Positions 61,518-64,000 of a stretch of 64,000 bases of DNA are shown here, piece after piece. The DNA is taken from contig JAWOBP010000151.1 in NCBI GenBank assembly GCA_046484285.1, forward strand, positions 12,668 to 76,667, read 5' to 3'. A program made the position numbers and the translations under genes. The notes beneath the pieces were generated by a model, which was given only the letters and a program-made list of their open reading frames with translations, did no database searches and was not told the origin of the DNA. This DNA is from CAZHCG01 sp046484285 (GTDB lineage Bacteria > Myxococcota_A > Polyangia > JAAYKL01). Position 1 is the first letter of the stretch. Every line of letters begins with the position of its first letter.

Positions 61518-62518
61518 GCGGCGAACCGGGCGACATGATCACGATGGCCCACGGGGCCGGAGGACGTCTCTCGCAGCGTCTCGTGGAGGAGCATTTCCTG
61601 CCGCGGCTGGCGAACGCCGCGCTGCGCGAGCTGGGCGACTCGGCGATCGTCGGAGAGCTGGCGCTGACCACGGACAGCTACACCGTGGATCCGCGCTTCT
61701 TTCCCGGCGGAGACATCGGCAGGCTGGCGATCTGCGGCACGGTCAACGACCTGGCGATGGCCGGCGCGGAGCCGATCGGGCTGACCGCCGGGTTCGTGCT
61801 GGAAGAGGGGCTGCCGCTCGACGAACTCGATCGGATCGTGGACTCGATGGCTGCGGCCTCCCAGGAGGCCGGGGTCGAGGTGGTCGCCGGCGATACCAAG
61901 GTCGTCGCGCGGGGCGCGTGCGACGGGATCTTCATCAACACGGCCGGGGTCGGCCGTGTCGAGTCGGGCTTCCGGCCGGCCGCCGGCCGCGCGGAGCCGG
62001 GCGACACGGTGCTGGTCAGCGGTCCGCTGGGAGACCACGGGATGGCGGTGATGGCCAGGCGCGAGGGGCTGCCGCTGCGGGTCGAGCTGCTCAGCGACGT
62101 GGCGCCGCTGATCGCCCCGGTACGCAGGCTGAAAGAGGAGGGGATCGAGGTCCACGCGCTGCGCGACCCGACCCGGGGCGGGGCGGCGCAGAGCCTGACC
62201 GAGATCGCAGGCGCCTCCGGGGCGCGGATTGTGCTGGACGAGGCTTCGATCCCGGTGCGTCCCGAGGTGCGCTCCGCTTGCGAGCTGCTCGGCATCGATC
62301 CGCTGCACGTGGCCAACGAGGGTCGTTTGATCGCGATCGTTCCCGCCGCGGCGGCGGACGCGGCGCTGCGCGTTTTGAAAGCCGATCGTCTCTGCAAAGG
62401 CGCCGCGGCGATCGGTCGGGTCGAGAGGGGAGAGCCGTCCTTGCTGATGGAGACCGAGTTGGGCGCCACCCGCGCGATCCGCCTGCCGCTGGGAGAGCTG
62501 CTGCCCAGGATCTGCTGA
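61514..62518 (+). CDS. hypE: Hydrogenase maturation protein HypE
   Basis: 334 aa from TTG 61514, chosen because AGGAGG lies 6 nt upstream; ATG 61535 would delete only 7 residues. AIR-synthase-like fold (MAHGAGGRLSQRLVEE, DSYTVDPRFFPGGD, GDTKVV, LRDPTRGG). The C-terminal PRIC ends in the cysteine that accepts the thiocarbamate. Completes the operon; its stop abuts the convergent kinase stop with zero spacing. Confidence 0.94.
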   Translation: MSGEPGDMITMAHGAGGRLSQRLVEEHFLPRLANAALRELGDSAIVGELALTTDSYTVDPRFFPGGDIGRLAICGTVNDLAMAGAEPIGLTAGFVLEEGLPLDELDRIVDSMAAASQEAGVEVVAGDTKVVARGACDGIFINTAGVGRVESGFRPAAGRAEPGDTVLVSGPLGDHGMAVMARREGLPLRVELLSDVAPLIAPVRRLKEEGIEVHALRDPTRGGAAQSLTEIAGASGARIVLDEASIPVRPEVRSACELLGIDPLHVANEGRLIAIVPAAAADAALRVLKADRLCKGAAAIGRVERGEPSLLMETELGATRAIRLPLGELLPRIC

Positions 62519-63439
62519 TCAGAGACGGGACAGCGCGGCGAGCACGTCCCGCATCCACTGCGGGCGCAGATCCGGAGATTTCTCCAGGCAGCGCATAACC
62601 AGCCGCTCCAGCTCGGGGCTCACCTTGCGCGCCTGGTCGCCGGCGCTGATCGGCAGCGGCCGCTGCTCGATGTGCATGCGCAGCAGCGTCTCGGGATTGT
62701 CGTGGGCGAGCGGCAGCGATCCGGTCAGCATCTCGTAGAGCAGCACGCCCAGCGAGTAGATGTCGGCGCGGTGATCGGCGTGAGAGCCCATCGCCTGCTC
62801 GGGCGAGATGTACTGGGGAGTGCCCATCACGTGGCGGGTGGTCGTGATCCGCGGCGCGTCGATGATGCGTGCGATTCCGAAGTCGACCAGCTTGGCCACG
62901 CTGCCCGCGGCGCTCCTGCGTGGGATCAGCACGTTCTCCGGCTTGACGTCGCGGTGGATCACGCCCTGATCGTGGGCCGCGGCCAGCCCCTCGGCCAGCG
63001 CCGCGGCGATCAGGACCGCGCGACCTTCGTCCAGCGGTCCGGCGTGCATCAGGCGCCTGAGCGCGCCGCCCTCGACCAGCTCCATAACCAGGCAGATTTG
63101 GCCCTCGCCGGTCATCCCCACCTCGTGGATGCGGACCACCGAGGGGTGGTCGATCCGGCCGGCGGCGCGCGACTCGTTGAGGAAGCGCCGGCGCAGCGCC
63201 GAGTCGAGGACCAGCTCCTCGTGCAGGATCTTGACCGCGCGCCGCTCGCCGCCGCGAATGTCGCGCGCCGAGTAGACCGAGCCCATTCCGCCGCGGGCGA
63301 TCAGCGGACCGACCCGGTAGCGCTCCAGCAGCACGCGCCCGCAGTTGGGGTCGCGGGAGCTGCCGAAGGCGCGCAGCGCACCCGAGCCGACGCGACCGCG
63401 CGCCGGGTCGGGTGGAGTGGGCTGTTGGCCAGTGGTCAT
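62519..63439 (-). CDS. Cytosolic Ser/Thr protein kinase
   Basis: 306 aa from ATG 63439 (a GTG 18 bp upstream would add 6 residues). Hanks-type kinase domain (~38-300): glycine loop ARGGMGSV, Lys in RAVKILHEE, catalytic HRDVKPENVL, DFG, substrate loop GTPQYISPEQ. No membrane segment or sensor domain follows, unlike the kinase at 32851, so it needs a partner for input. Stop codon directly abuts that of hypE. Confidence 0.92.
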   Translation of the reverse strand: MTTGQQPTPPDPARGRVGSGALRAFGSSRDPNCGRVLLERYRVGPLIARGGMGSVYSARDIRGGERRAVKILHEELVLDSALRRRFLNESRAAGRIDHPSVVRIHEVGMTGEGQICLVMELVEGGALRRLMHAGPLDEGRAVLIAAALAEGLAAAHDQGVIHRDVKPENVLIPRRSAAGSVAKLVDFGIARIIDAPRITTTRHVMGTPQYISPEQAMGSHADHRADIYSLGVLLYEMLTGSLPLAHDNPETLLRMHIEQRPLPISAGDQARKVSPELERLVMRCLEKSPDLRPQWMRDVLAALSRL

Positions 63440-63448
63440 CGGAAGAGA

Positions 63449-63476
63449 AGAATACACCAGTTGGGCAAGTGTCCAA
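63449..63476 (-). promoter_or_regulatory. Sigma-70-type promoter of the soluble kinase
   Basis: Minus strand TTGGAC (63471-63476), 16-bp spacer, TATTCT (63449-63454). It ends 9 nt before the ATG, so the message would be nearly leaderless. Confidence 0.55.
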
Positions 63477-63787
63477 AGGGCTCAACAAAAAAAGAGATCA
63501 AAACGGACTACATGGATCAAGGCGAAATCATTGTTTATTTCGGCGTTTGGTCTTGGCTTATCCATACGGCTTGCTGGTTCTGTTGCGCTTGCTCGGCTCC
63601 AAGGCTGGCGGTGTCGGCTTCTGTTGACCTTTTCAGCCGGGGGAAGCTCGATGTTCACTCGCCGCGCCGCCCCGCCTGCCGCTTTTTCGCAAATGATCGC
63701 TCGAAAAGGCACAGCGGTGCGCCGGGCGTCCGCTTTTCGGCTCGCCTGCGCTCTTCGTCCTTGCCTCGGTCTCGATTCGGGCTCGCC
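63477..63787. other. Gene-free interval
   Basis: About 310 bp, less GC-rich than the genes near its left end. Short open frames exist on both strands but none has a ribosome site or recognisable motif. No repeat or terminator is seen. Confidence 0.5.
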
Positions 63788-64000
63788 TCAGCAGGGCGCG
63801 GCCGGGGCTCCCACCGGCCACAGCGAGGACGGCGGGTAGGTTCCCGGCGGCCAGTCCATCGAGGTGCGCCTGCCCATCAGCGCCGCCCGGCGAAACGCCC
63901 CGAACGTCTCGCGGTAGAGACCCGCCGCCAGCTTCTCCATTTCGAGATGCTCCGCCTCCAGCTCCCGGTCGCGGCAGAACACCTTGACCCGCGGGCTGCG
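63788..64000 (-). CDS. C-terminus of an unidentified protein, possibly a Y1/REP-type transposase
   Basis: Seventy codons are visible from the window edge to the stop at 63788. The end of the product (FCRDRELEAEHLEMEKLAAG, a Tyr-Arg helix, then WPPGTYPPSS) resembles the C-terminal tail of Y1-type (REP-associated) transposases, which often finish with an FPxGTY motif. The catalytic region is beyond the window, so this is tentative. Confidence 0.4.
   Translation of the reverse strand, partial: RSPRVKVFCRDRELEAEHLEMEKLAAGLYRETFGAFRRAALMGRRTSMDWPPGTYPPSSLWPVGAPAAPC

Overview
This 64 kb window is dense, high-GC bacterial chromosome with few accessory stretches. It reads as a Gram-negative, deltaproteobacterium-grade organism (Myxococcota or Desulfobacterota-like; the exact phylum cannot be fixed from sequence alone). 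The reasons are a TamA/TamB pair, many lipoproteins with Asp/Thr/Ser-rich linkers, periplasmic and outer-membrane barrel proteins, two eukaryote-like Ser/Thr kinases, a sigma-54 activator with an FHA domain, and an mpl murein-recycling ligase.

Layout. 1-12.5 kb: an Asp-rich lipoprotein (cut by the window edge), a large radical SAM/DUF2344 protein, tamA-tamB, and a second Asp/Thr-linker lipoprotein. 12.5-16.5 kb: a 160-bp MITE, an anti-sigma/FecR/TPR protein with its ECF sigma factor, and a secreted barrel-like protein. 16.5-23 kb: a pteridine-reductase-like SDR, mpl, a candidate sigma-54-driven small RNA, two envelope proteins and tRNA-Leu(UAA). 23-34 kb: an HTH regulator, patatin, a PC4-like protein, purL-purQ, a decayed formylglycine-enzyme gene, purN with lipoproteins, MITE copy 2, and a LysM protein co-transcribed with a Ser/Thr kinase. 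34-50 kb: response regulator, parvulin isomerase, mtnP with a PfkB kinase, an RND adaptor and pump, a giant spermidine-synthase-like membrane protein, and an M24 peptidase with an OPT peptide transporter. 50-56.8 kb: the most accessory-looking part, with an ABC-type ATPase overlapping a PD-(D/E)XK-like protein, an FHA/sigma-54 activator, gene relics cut by MITE copy 3, a radical SAM protein, and tandem periplasmic START-like paralogues facing an XRE regulator with a symmetric operator. 56.9-62.5 kb: a complete hypABFCDE operon with no hydrogenase in view, abutting a convergent Ser/Thr kinase.

How the genes fit together. Purine synthesis (purL, purQ, purN), methylthioadenosine salvage (mtnP plus kinase), peptide uptake and cleavage (OPT plus M24), envelope biogenesis (TamAB, parvulin, Mpl) and NiFe-hydrogenase maturation account for most housekeeping genes. 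The items that most deserve a second look are the sigma-54/terminator-bounded small RNA locus (18932-19150), the three-copy TIR element (MITE), the ATPase/nuclease-like pair (49991-51708), and the dyad operator at 56309-56338. All calls rest on reading the sequence and family knowledge; no database search was run.
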